64,000 nt of DNA from Nocardioides marinus (GCF_013408145.1 NZ_JACBZI010000001.1:1278501-1342500); one strand, 5' to 3'; counted from the first letter of the stretch, positions 16,991-25,857 are shown. Notes: generated by a model not told the origin, from the sequence alone. Numbers and translations: made by a program.

Positions 16991-18016
16991 ATGACTGACG
17001 CGCACCAGACCCGCCACACCGTGGTGGTCCCCACCAGCATCGACATGGTCAGCCTGCTCGGCCCCGGTGACGAGCACCTCGCCCGTCTCGAGGAGGCCCT
17101 CGAGGCCGACCTGCACGTCCGCGGCAACCGGATCACCCTGGTCGGGGAGCCCTCCGAGCTGGCGCTGGCCGAGCGGCTGCTCGACGAGCTCGTCACGATC
17201 CTGCGCACCGGCCAGTCGGTGACCGGAGAGACCGTCGACCGGGTGCTCGGGATGCTCCGGGCCGAGACCACCGAGCGACCGGCCGACGTGCTGAGCCTCA
17301 ACATCCTCTCCAACCGTGGGCGCTCGATCCGGCCCAAGACGCTGAACCAGAAGCGCTACGTCGACTCCATCGACGAGCACACCATCACCTTCGGCATCGG
17401 GCCTGCCGGCACCGGCAAGACCTACCTGGCGATGGCCAAGGCGGTGCAGGCGCTGCAGTCCAAGCAGGCCAACCGGATCATCCTCACCCGTCCGGCCGTC
17501 GAGGCCGGGGAGCACCTCGGCTTCCTGCCCGGCACCCTGGGGGAGAAGATCGACCCCTACCTGCGCCCGCTCTACGACGCGCTGCACGACATGATCGATC
17601 CCGACACCATCCCCAAGCTGATGGCCGCCGGAACGATCGAGGTGGCGCCGCTGGCCTACATGCGCGGCCGCACCCTCAACGACTCCTTCATCATCCTCGA
17701 CGAGGCGCAGAACACCACGCCGGAGCAGATGAAGATGTTCCTGACCCGGCTCGGCTTCGGCTCCAAGATCGTGGTCACCGGTGACGTCACCCAGACCGAC
17801 CTGCCCGGCGGCGTCCGCTCGGGCCTGCGGGTCGTGGAGGACATCCTCGACGGGGTCGAGGACATCGGCTTCCACCGGCTCACCTCCGCCGACGTCGTCC
17901 GGCACAAGCTGGTCGGCCGCATCGTGGCGGCCTACGACGAGTTCGACGCGCAGGCCCAGCAGGCCGACCCCCGCCCGGCCCAGGCGGCCCGTCCCCACAG
18001 GAAGCAGCGCTCGTGA
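16991..18016 (+). CDS. phoH: PhoH-family ATPase
   Basis: 341 residues. An N-terminal KH-like region (about 1-110) precedes the P-loop ATPase with Walker A GPAGTGKT and Walker [27 protein letters not shown] and [12 protein letters not shown] are further PhoH signatures. The protein partners with YbeY in rRNA processing and quality control, and the genes are adjacent in most bacteria. The start ATG 16991 sits behind a run of AGAGAGAGGG. Its stop overlaps the ybeY start by 4 bases (GTGA). Confidence 0.95.
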   Translation: MTDAHQTRHTVVVPTSIDMVSLLGPGDEHLARLEEALEADLHVRGNRITLVGEPSELALAERLLDELVTILRTGQSVTGETVDRVLGMLRAETTERPADVLSLNILSNRGRSIRPKTLNQKRYVDSIDEHTITFGIGPAGTGKTYLAMAKAVQALQSKQANRIILTRPAVEAGEHLGFLPGTLGEKIDPYLRPLYDALHDMIDPDTIPKLMAAGTIEVAPLAYMRGRTLNDSFIILDEAQNTTPEQMKMFLTRLGFGSKIVVTGDVTQTDLPGGVRSGLRVVEDILDGVEDIGFHRLTSADVVRHKLVGRIVAAYDEFDAQAQQADPRPAQAARPHRKQRS

Positions 18017-18468
18017 GCATCGAGGTCCTCGACGAGTCCGGTCGCGACGTCGACGTCCGCCGGCTCTCCACCCTCGCCCGGTTCGTGATGGACCGGATGC
18101 GGGTGCACGCACTGGCCGAGCTGTGCATCAAGGCGGTCGACGAGCAGACCATCGCCGAGCTCAACGCGCAGTGGATGGAGAAGGAGGGCCCCACCGACGT
18201 CCTCGCCTTCCCGATGGACGAGCTGCGGCCCGGCCTGGTCGGTGAGGAGCCCGAGGAGGGTGTCCTCGGCGACCTCGTCCTGTGCCCGGTGGTCGCCGAG
18301 CGCCAGGGTGAGACGGCCGGCCACGGCACCGTCGCCGAGATCGACCTGCTGACCGTCCACGGCATCCTGCACCTGCTGGGCTACGACCACGCCGAGCCCG
18401 AGGAGCACCGGGAGATGTTCGGTCTCCAGGACGAGCTGCTGGCTGCCTGGCGGTCGAGCCTCGGATGA
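18013..18468 (+). CDS. ybeY: rRNA maturation endoribonuclease YbeY
   Basis: 151 residues. The metal-binding motif HGILHLLGYDH (H3XH5XH type) lies near residue 116, and the conserved TDVLAFPMDE is at about 57. YbeY is a zinc-dependent RNase needed for 16S rRNA 3' end maturation and ribosome quality control. It is coupled by 4-base overlaps to phoH upstream and to the CBS-domain gene downstream, in the standard actinobacterial order. Confidence 0.95.
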   Translation: MSIEVLDESGRDVDVRRLSTLARFVMDRMRVHALAELCIKAVDEQTIAELNAQWMEKEGPTDVLAFPMDELRPGLVGEEPEEGVLGDLVLCPVVAERQGETAGHGTVAEIDLLTVHGILHLLGYDHAEPEEHREMFGLQDELLAAWRSSLG

Positions 18469-19760
18469 GCGCAGGTGATGTCTGGCTGCTGGTGACGGTG
18501 GCCCTCCTGGTCATGCTCGCCGGCGGCTTCTCCGCCGCCGACGCCGCGCTCAGCTCCTTCTCCCAGGCGCGGGCCGGCGAGCTCGCGGCCGAGGAACGGG
18601 CCGGTTCCAAGCGGCTGCTGCACCTGCTCGAGGACGCCCCGCGCTACCTCAACACCGCGCTGCTGCTGCGGCTGGCCTGCGAGGTGACGGCCATCGTCCT
18701 CGCGACGCTGCTGGTGCGCGAGCGCTTCCTGGAGTCCTGGGCGGTGACGGTCACGGTGACGGTCGCCGTGATGCTCGTGCTCTCGTTCGTCGTGATCGGC
18801 GTGGCCCCACGGACCCTGGGGCGTCAGCACTCCGAGTCGGTCGCCCTCTTCTCCGCCGGGCCGCTGACCTGGGTCACCCGGGTGCTCGGTCCGGTCCCTC
18901 GGGTGCTGATCCTGCTGGGCAACGCGATCACTCCCGGCCGCGGCTTCAGCGACGGCCCGTTCTCCACCGAGACCGAGCTGCGCGAGCTCGTCGACCTCGC
19001 CGAGGCCTCCTCGCTCATCGAGAGCGAGGAGCGTCGGATGATCCACTCGGTCTTCGACCTCTCCGACACCACGGCCCGCGAGGTCATGGTGCCGCGCGGC
19101 GACGTGGTCTTCGTCGAGCGGCACAAGAACCTGCGCCAGACCCTGTCGCTCTTCCTGCGCTCGGGCTTCAGCCGGGTGCCGGTCATCGAGGACAACCTCG
19201 ACCACGTCGTGGGGGTGGCCTACCTCAAGGACCTCGTGCGCCGTGACTTCGAGGAGCCCGACGCGGAGTTCACCGAGCGCATCGAGTCGCACATGCGCGA
19301 GCCGTACTGGGTGCCGGAGTCCAAGCCCGTCGACGACCTGCTGCGCGAGATGCAGGCGCGCCGCCAGCACGTCGCGATCGTCGTCGACGAGTACGGCGGC
19401 ACCGCCGGCCTGATCACCATCGAGGACATCCTCGAGGAGATCGTGGGCGAGATCAGCGACGAGTACGACGGCGACGAGGTGCACGCGCACCTGGTGACCG
19501 AGGGCCTGTACCGCGTGTCGTCCCGCTACCCCGTCGACGACCTGGAGGACCTCTTCGGCTTCGACGTCGAGGAGGAGGACGTCGACTCGGTGGGCGGCCT
19601 GATGGCCAAGCACCTCGGCCTGGTGCCCATCCCGGGGTCGATGGTCGAGGCGCACGGTCTGCGGTTCGTCGCCGAGTCCGCCGCCGGGCGCCGCAACAAG
19701 ATCGACACCGTGCTCATCACCGTGGTCGAGCACGACGAGGAGGAGGACGAGGATGAGTGA
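18465..19760 (+). CDS. CNNM/CBS-domain membrane protein (HlyC/CorC family)
   Basis: 431 residues. The N-terminal DUF21/CNNM domain (1-170) has three to four membrane segments. Two CBS domains follow (TAREVMVPRGDVVFV and HVAIVVDEYGGTAGLITIED), then a C-terminal CorC_HlyC domain and an acidic tail (EHDEEEDEDE). The family is linked to magnesium or cobalt export; the old name hemolysin is misleading. The ATG at 18465 overlaps the ybeY stop, and the end overlaps the next start by 8 bases. Confidence 0.92.
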   Translation: MSAGDVWLLVTVALLVMLAGGFSAADAALSSFSQARAGELAAEERAGSKRLLHLLEDAPRYLNTALLLRLACEVTAIVLATLLVRERFLESWAVTVTVTVAVMLVLSFVVIGVAPRTLGRQHSESVALFSAGPLTWVTRVLGPVPRVLILLGNAITPGRGFSDGPFSTETELRELVDLAEASSLIESEERRMIHSVFDLSDTTAREVMVPRGDVVFVERHKNLRQTLSLFLRSGFSRVPVIEDNLDHVVGVAYLKDLVRRDFEEPDAEFTERIESHMREPYWVPESKPVDDLLREMQARRQHVAIVVDEYGGTAGLITIEDILEEIVGEISDEYDGDEVHAHLVTEGLYRVSSRYPVDDLEDLFGFDVEEEDVDSVGGLMAKHLGLVPIPGSMVEAHGLRFVAESAAGRRNKIDTVLITVVEHDEEEDEDE

Positions 19761-20097
19761 GGCGCTCTCCGCCGAGGACCGCAAGCTCGTGACCCTGGCC
19801 CGCGCGACGCGGGCCCGCACCGGCGCCGCCGAGGGCGCCGCCGTCCGCGACTCCGACGGTCGCACCTACGCCGCCGCCACGGTCGACCTGCCCTCGTTGC
19901 AGGTCTCGGCCCTGGGCGTGTGCGTCGCGATGGCCGTCGCGTCCGGCTCCACCGGACTGGAGGCGGCCGTGGTGCTCTCGGGCGCCGACGCCGTCGCCGA
20001 GGCCGACCTGGCCGCGGTGCGCGACCTGGCGGGGGCCGGCGTCCCCGTTCACCGGGGCGACATCAGGGGCAACCTCACCGAGACCCGCACGACCTGA
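19753..20097 (+). CDS. Cytidine-deaminase-like fold protein lacking catalytic residues
   Basis: 114 residues, the size of a single cytidine deaminase subunit and with the same layout (EDRKLVTLARATRARTGAAE, AAVRDSDGRTYAAATVDL, SLQVSALGVCVAMAVAS). The catalytic C/HAE motif and the PCxxC zinc cysteines are absent: the equivalent positions read GVCVAMAV and DLAGAGVPVHRGD. It is therefore probably not an active deaminase. A protein of this size occurs between the CBS-domain gene and era in mycobacteria as well, so conservation argues for a structural or binding role. Its start overlaps the preceding gene. Confidence 0.75.
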   Translation: MSEALSAEDRKLVTLARATRARTGAAEGAAVRDSDGRTYAAATVDLPSLQVSALGVCVAMAVASGSTGLEAAVVLSGADAVAEADLAAVRDLAGAGVPVHRGDIRGNLTETRTT

Positions 20098-20105
20098 CCC
20101 AGGCG

Positions 20106-20111
20106 TAGAGT
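20106..20111 (+). promoter_or_regulatory. Leaderless-type -10 (TAGAGT) of tmsA
   Basis: TAGAGT, the 7 bases CGGCCCC, then GTG 20119. The same CGGCCCC spacer precedes dnaG. Confidence 0.55.
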
Positions 20112-20118
20112 CGGCCCC

Positions 20119-21483
20119 GTGAGGGCGCCAGCTGCTGACCCCTGGCAACAGCACGCGGACGCGGTCGGGCGTCTGCAGGCCTCGTACGCCGCGATCCCGG
20201 CCGACCAGCCGGTGCGGCTGGCCAAGCGCACCTCCAACCTCTTCCGGCCGCGGGCCGCCGTGGGGACCGGCCTCGACGTGTCCGGCCTGGACGGCGTCAT
20301 CGAGGTCGACGCGACCGCGCGCACCGCCCAGGTGCAGGGCATGTGCACCTACGAGGACCTCGTCGACGCCACCCTCGTTCACGGGCTGGTGCCCACCGTG
20401 GTGCCGCAGCTGCGCACCATCACGCTCGGTGGGGCCGTGACCGGTCTCGGGATCGAGTCCACCAGCTTCCGCCACGGCCTCCCGCACGAGGCGGTGCTGG
20501 AGATGGACGTCCTCACCGGAGCGGGGGACGTGGTCACGGTCCGTCCGGGCGACGACCTCTTCGACGCCTTCCCCAACTCCTACGGCTCGCTGGGCTACGC
20601 CACGCGGCTGCTGGTCGAGCTGCTCCCGGCGCCGGGGCACGTCGAGCTCGAGCACGTGCGGGTCGACGACCGCGGCCTGCTGGCCAAGACCATCGCCGCG
20701 ATCGTCGAGACCGGTGAGCACGACGGCGAGCGCGTCGACGCGCTCGACGGCGTGGTGTTCGCCCCCGACGAGGCCTACCTCACCCTGGCGCGCTGGCGTG
20801 AGGGGGAGGCCAGCCGTCCCAGTGACTACACCGGTCAGCGGATCTTCTTCCGCTCGCTCCAGCAGCGGCCTCGTGACGAGCTCAGCACGCTCGACTACCT
20901 CTGGCGCTGGGACACCGACTGGTTCTGGTGCTCGGGAGCGCTCGGGCTGCACCGCCCCTGGGTGCGCCGGCTCTGGCCGCGCCGGTGGCGGCGCAGCGAC
21001 GTGTACCACCGTCTGGTGGGTCTCGACACCCGACTGGGCATCGTGGACCGGCTCGACCGGCGTGCCGGGCGCCCGCGTCGCGAGCGGGTCGTCCAGGACG
21101 TCGAGGTGCCCGTCGAGCGGCTGTCGGAGTTCCTCGACTGGTTCGACGAGCACGTCGGGATGACCCCGGTGTGGATCTGCCCGCTGGTCGCGCGGCGCGA
21201 CTGGCCCACCTACCCGCTCGAGCCCGGAAGGACCTATGTCAACGTGGGCTTCTGGGGCACCGTCCACGTCGGTCCGGACGCCCCGCAGGGCCCGACGAAC
21301 CGGGCCGTCGAGGAGCAGGTGCACGCGCTCGGCGGCCACAAGTCGCTCTACTCCGAGGCCTTCTACGACCGCGAGGCCTTCGACCGGCTCTACGACGGCG
21401 CAGGGCTGGCCGCCGTCCGCGCGGTCCACGACCCCGACGACCGACTGACCTCCCTCTACGACAAGGTGGTGCGACGCCAGTGA
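20119..21483 (+). CDS. tmsA: FAD-binding oxidoreductase, 10-methylene fatty acyl reductase (TmsA-like)
   Basis: 454 residues. A PCMH-type FAD-binding domain covers about 30-200, with GLDGVIEVDATARTAQVQG and ITLGGAVTGLGIESTSFRHG, resembling the DHCR24 sterol-reductase family. The C-terminal part contains VWICPLVARRDWPTYPLEPG. Directly overlapping (4 bases) is a cyclopropane-synthase-like methyltransferase. This pair is the known tmsA/tmsB (bfaA/bfaB) system: TmsB methylates C10 of oleoyl chains on phospholipid, and TmsA reduces the 10-methylene product to 10-methylstearate (tuberculostearic acid). The pairing and family fit well; substrate positions are not testable here. GTG 20119 looks leaderless. 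Confidence 0.8.
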   Translation: MRAPAADPWQQHADAVGRLQASYAAIPADQPVRLAKRTSNLFRPRAAVGTGLDVSGLDGVIEVDATARTAQVQGMCTYEDLVDATLVHGLVPTVVPQLRTITLGGAVTGLGIESTSFRHGLPHEAVLEMDVLTGAGDVVTVRPGDDLFDAFPNSYGSLGYATRLLVELLPAPGHVELEHVRVDDRGLLAKTIAAIVETGEHDGERVDALDGVVFAPDEAYLTLARWREGEASRPSDYTGQRIFFRSLQQRPRDELSTLDYLWRWDTDWFWCSGALGLHRPWVRRLWPRRWRRSDVYHRLVGLDTRLGIVDRLDRRAGRPRRERVVQDVEVPVERLSEFLDWFDEHVGMTPVWICPLVARRDWPTYPLEPGRTYVNVGFWGTVHVGPDAPQGPTNRAVEEQVHALGGHKSLYSEAFYDREAFDRLYDGAGLAAVRAVHDPDDRLTSLYDKVVRRQ

Positions 21484-22766
21484 CCTCCCCGACCCTCTCC
21501 ATCGGCGAGGCGGTCGCCTCGCTGCTGCGCGACGGCCTGCCCGTGCGGCTCGAGGCCTACGACGGCTCCAGCGCGGGCCCGCCCGACGCCGACATCACCC
21601 TCGAGCTGGTCTCCGAGCGCGGGCTGTCCTACCTGCTCACCGCGCCCGGCGACCTCGGCATGGCCCGGGCCTACGTGAGCGGCGACCTGCGGGTCCACGG
21701 GGTCCACCCCGGCGACCCGTACGACGCCATGCGGCTGCTGCAGAGCCACCTGCGCTTCCGCGCGCCCTCGCCCGGGGAGGCGCTGACGCTGGTCCGCGGC
21801 CTGGTCTCCGGCGTCGGGCTCGGCGTCCTCAAGCCGCCGCCCCCGCCGCCGCAGGAGCACCTGCCCCGGTGGCGGCGCACCGTGGAGGGGCTGCGGCACT
21901 CCCTGTCGCGCGACGCGGAGGTGATCGCGCACCACTACGACGTCTCGAACGCCTTCTACGAGCTGGTCCTCGGGCCGTCGATGGCCTACACGTGCGCGGT
22001 CTACCCCGACGCCGACGCCACCTTGGAGCAGGCGCAGGCGGAGAAGTTCGACCTGGTCTGCCGCAAGCTGGGCCTCCGGCCCGGTCAGCGTCTGCTCGAC
22101 GTCGGGTGCGGGTGGGGCGGCATGGTCCGCCACGCCGCGCGGCACTACGGCGTGCAGGCGCTCGGGGTGACGCTGAGCCGCGAGCAGGCGTCGTACGCCA
22201 AGGAGGCCATCGACCGCGACGGGCTCGGCGACCTCGCAGAGGTGCGGCACAGCGACTACCGCGACGTCCTGGAGGGGGACTTCGACGCGATCTCCTCGAT
22301 CGGGCTGACCGAGCACATCGGGGTCAAGCAGTACCCCGCGTACTTCGGCTTCCTGCGCGACCGCCTGCGGCCCCGGGGGCGCCTGCTCAACCACTGCATC
22401 ACCCGGCACGACAACCGGCCGAGGGAGACCGGCGCGTTCATCGACCGCTACGTCTTCCCCGACGGTGAGCTGACCGGCTCGGGCACGATCATCACCGCGG
22501 CCCAGGACGCCGGGCTGGAGGTCGTGCACGAGGAGAACCTGCGCCACCACTACGCCCTGACGCTGCGCGACTGGTGCCGCAACCTCGTGGGGAGCTGGGA
22601 CGCCGCGGTCGCCGAGGTGGGGGAGGGCACCGCCCGGGTGTGGGGGCTCTACATGGCCGGCAGCAGGCTCGCCTTCGAGCGCAACGAGATCCAGCTGCAC
22701 CAGGTGCTGGCGGTCCGCACCGACGAGGACGGTCGCGACGGATTCCCGCTGCGCCCGTCCTGGTGA
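21480..22766 (+). CDS. tmsB: SAM-dependent fatty acyl methyltransferase of the cyclopropane synthase family (TmsB-like)
   Basis: 428 residues, about 100 longer at the N-terminus than mycolic cyclopropane synthases. VIAHHYDVSNAFYELVLG and SMAYTCAVYPD are family signatures. The SAM site is LLDVGCGWGGMVRHAA, and SSIGLTEHIGVKQYPAYFGF and LLNHCITRHDN carry the active-site region. It transfers a methyl group to an unsaturated acyl chain of membrane phospholipid. The GTG start overlaps tmsA (GTGA). In this context, 10-methylation of oleoyl chains is more likely than cyclopropanation. Confidence 0.85.
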   Translation: MTSPTLSIGEAVASLLRDGLPVRLEAYDGSSAGPPDADITLELVSERGLSYLLTAPGDLGMARAYVSGDLRVHGVHPGDPYDAMRLLQSHLRFRAPSPGEALTLVRGLVSGVGLGVLKPPPPPPQEHLPRWRRTVEGLRHSLSRDAEVIAHHYDVSNAFYELVLGPSMAYTCAVYPDADATLEQAQAEKFDLVCRKLGLRPGQRLLDVGCGWGGMVRHAARHYGVQALGVTLSREQASYAKEAIDRDGLGDLAEVRHSDYRDVLEGDFDAISSIGLTEHIGVKQYPAYFGFLRDRLRPRGRLLNHCITRHDNRPRETGAFIDRYVFPDGELTGSGTIITAAQDAGLEVVHEENLRHHYALTLRDWCRNLVGSWDAAVAEVGEGTARVWGLYMAGSRLAFERNEIQLHQVLAVRTDEDGRDGFPLRPSW

Positions 22767-22767
22767 G

Positions 22768-22773
22768 TAGCCT
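22768..22773 (+). promoter_or_regulatory. Leaderless-type -10 (TAGCCT) of the SIP-family gene
   Basis: TAGCCT ends 6 bases before GTG 22780. It begins just after the tmsB stop. Confidence 0.5.
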
Positions 22774-22779
22774 CGGCGC

Positions 22780-23562
22780 GTGAGTGTCCGAGCCCAGCAG
22801 CACAGCGCGACCGTCCTGCGCCGCGAGCGGCTCGCCGACCACCTGCTGCGGCTGACGCTGGGGGGCGAGGGGCTGGGTGGCTTCACCAGCACGGGCGTGC
22901 CCGACGAGTGGGTCGGGCTGGTCGTGCCCGGCCAGTTCCAGAGCCGCTACTACACCGTGCGGTCCTGGGACGGCGCGGAGCTCGTCCTCGACGTGGTCGT
23001 CCACGACGTCGGTCTGGTGACCGAGTGGGCCCAGCGCCCCGACGCCGTGGTCGGTGAGACCGTGACCGTGACCGACCCCAAGGGCTCGTTCTCGCCGCCG
23101 GCCGACGCCGGCTGGCTGATGCTCGTGGGTGACCTGACCGCGATGCCCGCCATGGCCCGCATCGTCGGGAGCACCGACCTGCCCGTGCGGGTGTGGGCCG
23201 AGGTCCCCGAGCGCCTGCCCGGCTACCTCCCCGACGAGGTCGAGGTGTCGTGGCTGGCCCAGCCCGGCGACGGCGTCTCCGCGCTGGCCGAGGTGGTCAC
23301 CGACCTGACGTGGCCCGAGGGCCCCGGCTACTTCTGGATGGCGGGGGAGTCCGCGCAGATGCGGGCGATCCGCAAGCACCTGATGCGCGAGCGGCGGCTG
23401 CCCTCGGAGCAGTACGACGTGATGGGCTACTGGCGCGGTGGGCAGGAGCGCCAGCCTCGGGCCGTCGACCCCGGCCCCATCTGGCGGGCGGGCAAGGCCG
23501 CCGGCAAGTCCGACGAGGAGATCTGGGCCGACTACGACCAGGCACGGGAGGCCCAGGGATGA
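22780..23562 (+). CDS. Siderophore-interacting protein family flavoreductase
   Basis: 260 residues. The FAD-binding barrel carries RYYTVRSWDGAELVLDVVVH, with the flavin-binding RxYT motif, and TVTDPKGSFSPP. The NAD(P)H domain has LMLVGDLTAMPAMARIV and a C-terminal GYFWMAGESAQMRAIRKHL. The family reduces ferric siderophores in the cytoplasm with NADPH. It lies 13 bases after tmsB and its stop overlaps the era start (ATGA). It has its own leaderless-type promoter. A second possibility is a general ferredoxin-reductase-like electron donor; whether it serves TmsA is speculation. Confidence 0.88.
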   Translation: MSVRAQQHSATVLRRERLADHLLRLTLGGEGLGGFTSTGVPDEWVGLVVPGQFQSRYYTVRSWDGAELVLDVVVHDVGLVTEWAQRPDAVVGETVTVTDPKGSFSPPADAGWLMLVGDLTAMPAMARIVGSTDLPVRVWAEVPERLPGYLPDEVEVSWLAQPGDGVSALAEVVTDLTWPEGPGYFWMAGESAQMRAIRKHLMRERRLPSEQYDVMGYWRGGQERQPRAVDPGPIWRAGKAAGKSDEEIWADYDQAREAQG

Positions 23563-24497
23563 GTGAGACCACGCAGGACCAGCAGGAGCACCGCAGCGGG
23601 TTCGCCTCGTTCGTGGGGCGTCCCAATGCCGGGAAGTCCACCCTGACCAACGCCCTGGTGGGCTCGAAGGTCGCCATCACCAGCGACAAGCCGCAGACCA
23701 CCCGCACCGTGGTCCGCGGCATCGTGCACCGCCCCGACGCCCAGCTGGTGCTGGTCGACACCCCCGGGCTGCACCGCCCGCGCACGCTGCTGGGTGAGCG
23801 CCTCAACGACCTGGTGACCAGCACCTGGGCCGAGGTCGACGTCGTCGCCGTGTGCTTCCCCAGCAACGAGAAGATCGGCCCCGGTGACCGGTTCATCGTC
23901 GGTGAGCTCGCCAAGGTCCGGCGCACCACCAAGATCGCGGTCGCCACCAAGACCGACCTGGCCTCCCCCGAGCGCATCGGTGAGCACCTGCTGGCCATCC
24001 AGGCCCTGGGCCAGGAGACCGGCACCGACTGGGCCGAGATCGTGCCGGTCTCGGCCACGGCCGGCGACCAGGTCGGCCTGCTGGCCGACCTGCTGGTCGG
24101 GATGCTCCCCGAGGGCCCGCAGCTCTACCCCGACGGTGAGCTCACCGACAGCCCCGAGGAGGTCCTCGTGGCCGAGCTGGTCCGCGAGGCCGCTCTCGAC
24201 GGCGTCCGCGACGAGCTGCCGCACTCCATCGCGGTGGTCGTCGAGGAGATGGGCCTGCGCGAGGGCCGCTCGGAGGGCAAGCCGCTGCTGGACATCCACG
24301 CCAACCTCTACGTCGAGCGCGACTCCCAGAAGGGCATCATGATCGGCCGCAAGGGCGCACGGCTGCGGCAGGTGGGCACCGCCGCCCGGGCGCAGATCGA
24401 GGCGATGCTCGGCACGCCGGTCTACCTCGACCTGCACGTCAAGGTGGCCAAGGACTGGCAGCGCGACCCGCGCCAGCTGCGCAAGCTCGGGTTCTAG
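23559..24497 (+). CDS. era: GTPase Era
   Basis: 312 residues. G1 is GRPNAGKS, the switch region carries KPQTTRT, G3 is DTPG, and G4 is TKTD instead of the usual NKxD. The C-terminal KH domain has GIMIGRKGARLRQVGTAAR. Era binds the 3' end of 16S rRNA and helps 30S assembly, in line with the nearby phoH, ybeY and rsmE. ATG 23559 overlaps the stop of the SIP-family gene by 4 bases, so three inserted genes separate era from its usual CDA-like neighbour while remaining on the same strand. Confidence 0.96.
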   Translation: MSETTQDQQEHRSGFASFVGRPNAGKSTLTNALVGSKVAITSDKPQTTRTVVRGIVHRPDAQLVLVDTPGLHRPRTLLGERLNDLVTSTWAEVDVVAVCFPSNEKIGPGDRFIVGELAKVRRTTKIAVATKTDLASPERIGEHLLAIQALGQETGTDWAEIVPVSATAGDQVGLLADLLVGMLPEGPQLYPDGELTDSPEEVLVAELVREAALDGVRDELPHSIAVVVEEMGLREGRSEGKPLLDIHANLYVERDSQKGIMIGRKGARLRQVGTAARAQIEAMLGTPVYLDLHVKVAKDWQRDPRQLRKLGF

Positions 24498-24516
24498 CCC
24501 GCTCGGGGCGTCCGGC

Positions 24517-25305
24517 TCACTGCTGGGTCTTGGCCCAGCAGACCGACCGGCGGTTCCCGGCCTCCCACTCGGCCTCGCCGAAGAAGGTGGACCCGTAGTC
24601 GTACGACGTGGGGTAGCCCAGCCAGGCCCCGACGGAGTCGGAGCAGAAGTCGCTGGTGATCTCCGCGACCTCGGCGTCGCCGGGGTAGGGCTCACCCGCC
24701 TCGCCGACCTTGATCGTGGTGACCGCGCGCCAGGTGTGCGGCTCGCTGCACGGCACCTTCGTCCCGGCCTTCACCGTCCGACCGGTGGCGCAGACCATCC
24801 ACTGGTCCGGCGGGAGCCCTTCGAGCAGGCCCTTGGCGTTCTTCGGCAGTGCCCGGTAGGGGGTCAGCTGCTCGCCGCCGCCGATCACGTCGCAGCGGTA
24901 CCACCGTGCTCCGGCCTCCCACGCCGCGTCGTCGGGCCGGAACCAGACCCACGACACCACGCTGCGCATCACCGCGGACTCGTCGCCGGACAGGAAGCCG
25001 GTGAAGGCACCGCTGCACTCGCCGTACACCCAGGCGCCGAGGGACGGGTCGTCCGCGTCGAGGTCGTGCAGGCTCGGCGGCAGCTCACCGACCGCGAAGG
25101 TCTGCGCGGTGTGCCGGTCGCCGCAGGGCACGGTCGGGGTGCCGTCGCTGGGCTGCGCGACGTCCTCGGGGGTGAGCAGCCGGCACGCGCCCTTCTCGGG
25201 TGGCTCCGTGCTCCTGGTCGAGGGCTCCTCGTCACCGCACGCGACCAGCGCGACCACGAGCGCGGCCGCGAGGACCGGTCTCGGGAGGCGGCGGGGGGAG
25301 AGCAC
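24517..25305 (-). CDS. Septum-formation-family lipoprotein
   Basis: 262 residues. The signal peptide ends in the lipobox ALVACG, so it is a surface lipoprotein. Two similar halves contain paired cysteines and the patterns VPCGDRHTAQTFAVGEL and VPCSEPHTWRAVTTIKV, the hallmark of the actinobacterial 'septum formation' family (PF13845). The family's function is not established in detail. GTG 25305 sits 6 bases after TAGCCT on the minus strand, a leaderless layout. It converges on era. Confidence 0.85.
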   Translation of the reverse strand: MLSPRRLPRPVLAAALVVALVACGDEEPSTRSTEPPEKGACRLLTPEDVAQPSDGTPTVPCGDRHTAQTFAVGELPPSLHDLDADDPSLGAWVYGECSGAFTGFLSGDESAVMRSVVSWVWFRPDDAAWEAGARWYRCDVIGGGEQLTPYRALPKNAKGLLEGLPPDQWMVCATGRTVKAGTKVPCSEPHTWRAVTTIKVGEAGEPYPGDAEVAEITSDFCSDSVGAWLGYPTSYDYGSTFFGEAEWEAGNRRSVCWAKTQQ

Positions 25306-25311
25306 GTCGGG

Positions 25312-25317
25312 AGGCTA
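25312..25317 (-). promoter_or_regulatory. Leaderless-type -10 (TAGCCT) of the septum-formation-family lipoprotein gene
   Basis: On the minus strand TAGCCT is followed by 6 bases and then GTG 25305. Confidence 0.5.
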
Positions 25318-25331
25318 CCGGGCGGCCTCGG

Positions 25332-25844
25332 TCAGTCCGACAGCAGCGCTGCCAGGGTCCCGCCCAGCTCGCGGGCCTCCTCGAGTGCGGCCTCGTCGAG
25401 GTCGCCGAGGAGCTCGAGCACGGGGGCTGCCTGCTGCCAGGGGAGCGCGCCGGTGATCGCCAGCACCGAGCGCACCGCGCCGGTCGTGTCGTAGCGGCCG
25501 TGGACCGCCAGGCCGAAGGGCCGGCGCCTCCCGCTTCCTCCGGCTGCACCCCCTCCGGCGGCACCCCCCACGGCTGCGCCGTCGTCGGCGAGGGAGCCCC
25601 CGACGTGCAGGAAGAGCGAGTCGAAGAAGTGCTTGAGCGCCCCCGACATGTAGCCGAAGTTCGCGGGGGTCACCAGCAGGTAGCCGTCGGCACCCAGCAC
25701 GTCCTCGGCACTGGCCTCCAGGGCCGGCCGCACCACCACCTCCACGCCGCTGATGTCCTCGTGCCGTGCCCCCGCGACCACGGCGTCGGTCACTGCGCGC
25801 ACGGTGCCGGTGGGGGAGTGGTGGACGACGAGCAGGGAGGCCAT
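25332..25844 (-). CDS. Flavodoxin-like NAD(P)H-dependent oxidoreductase
   Basis: 170 residues. It begins with LLVVHHSPTGTVRAVTDAV, a flavodoxin FMN phosphate loop. The second FMN contact reads YLLVTPANFGYMSGALKHFF. A low-complexity insert of Gly/Ala/Ser/Arg (about residues 96-110) interrupts the fold before PFGLAVHGRYDTTGAV. It is probably a WrbA/NADPH-dependent FMN reductase relative. ATG 25844 lies 7 bases after TAGGCT on the minus strand, so a leaderless message is likely. Confidence 0.82.
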   Translation of the reverse strand: MASLLVVHHSPTGTVRAVTDAVVAGARHEDISGVEVVVRPALEASAEDVLGADGYLLVTPANFGYMSGALKHFFDSLFLHVGGSLADDGAAVGGAAGGGAAGGSGRRRPFGLAVHGRYDTTGAVRSVLAITGALPWQQAAPVLELLGDLDEAALEEARELGGTLAALLSD

Positions 25845-25851
25845 GCCCTCG

Positions 25852-25857
25852 AGCCTA
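25852..25857 (-). promoter_or_regulatory. Leaderless-type -10 (TAGGCT) of the flavodoxin-like gene
   Basis: On the minus strand TAGGCT is followed by 7 bases and then ATG 25844. Confidence 0.55.

Noticed and set aside
18465..19760. Hemolysin
   Set aside because: The domain order CNNM-CBS-CorC_HlyC indicates a cation transport-related membrane protein; the toxin name is historical.
19753..20097. Active cytidine deaminase
   Set aside because: The catalytic Glu and all zinc-binding cysteines are missing.
21480..22766. Plain cyclopropane-fatty-acid synthase
   Set aside because: The overlapping flavoprotein partner makes the 10-methylation system the better explanation.
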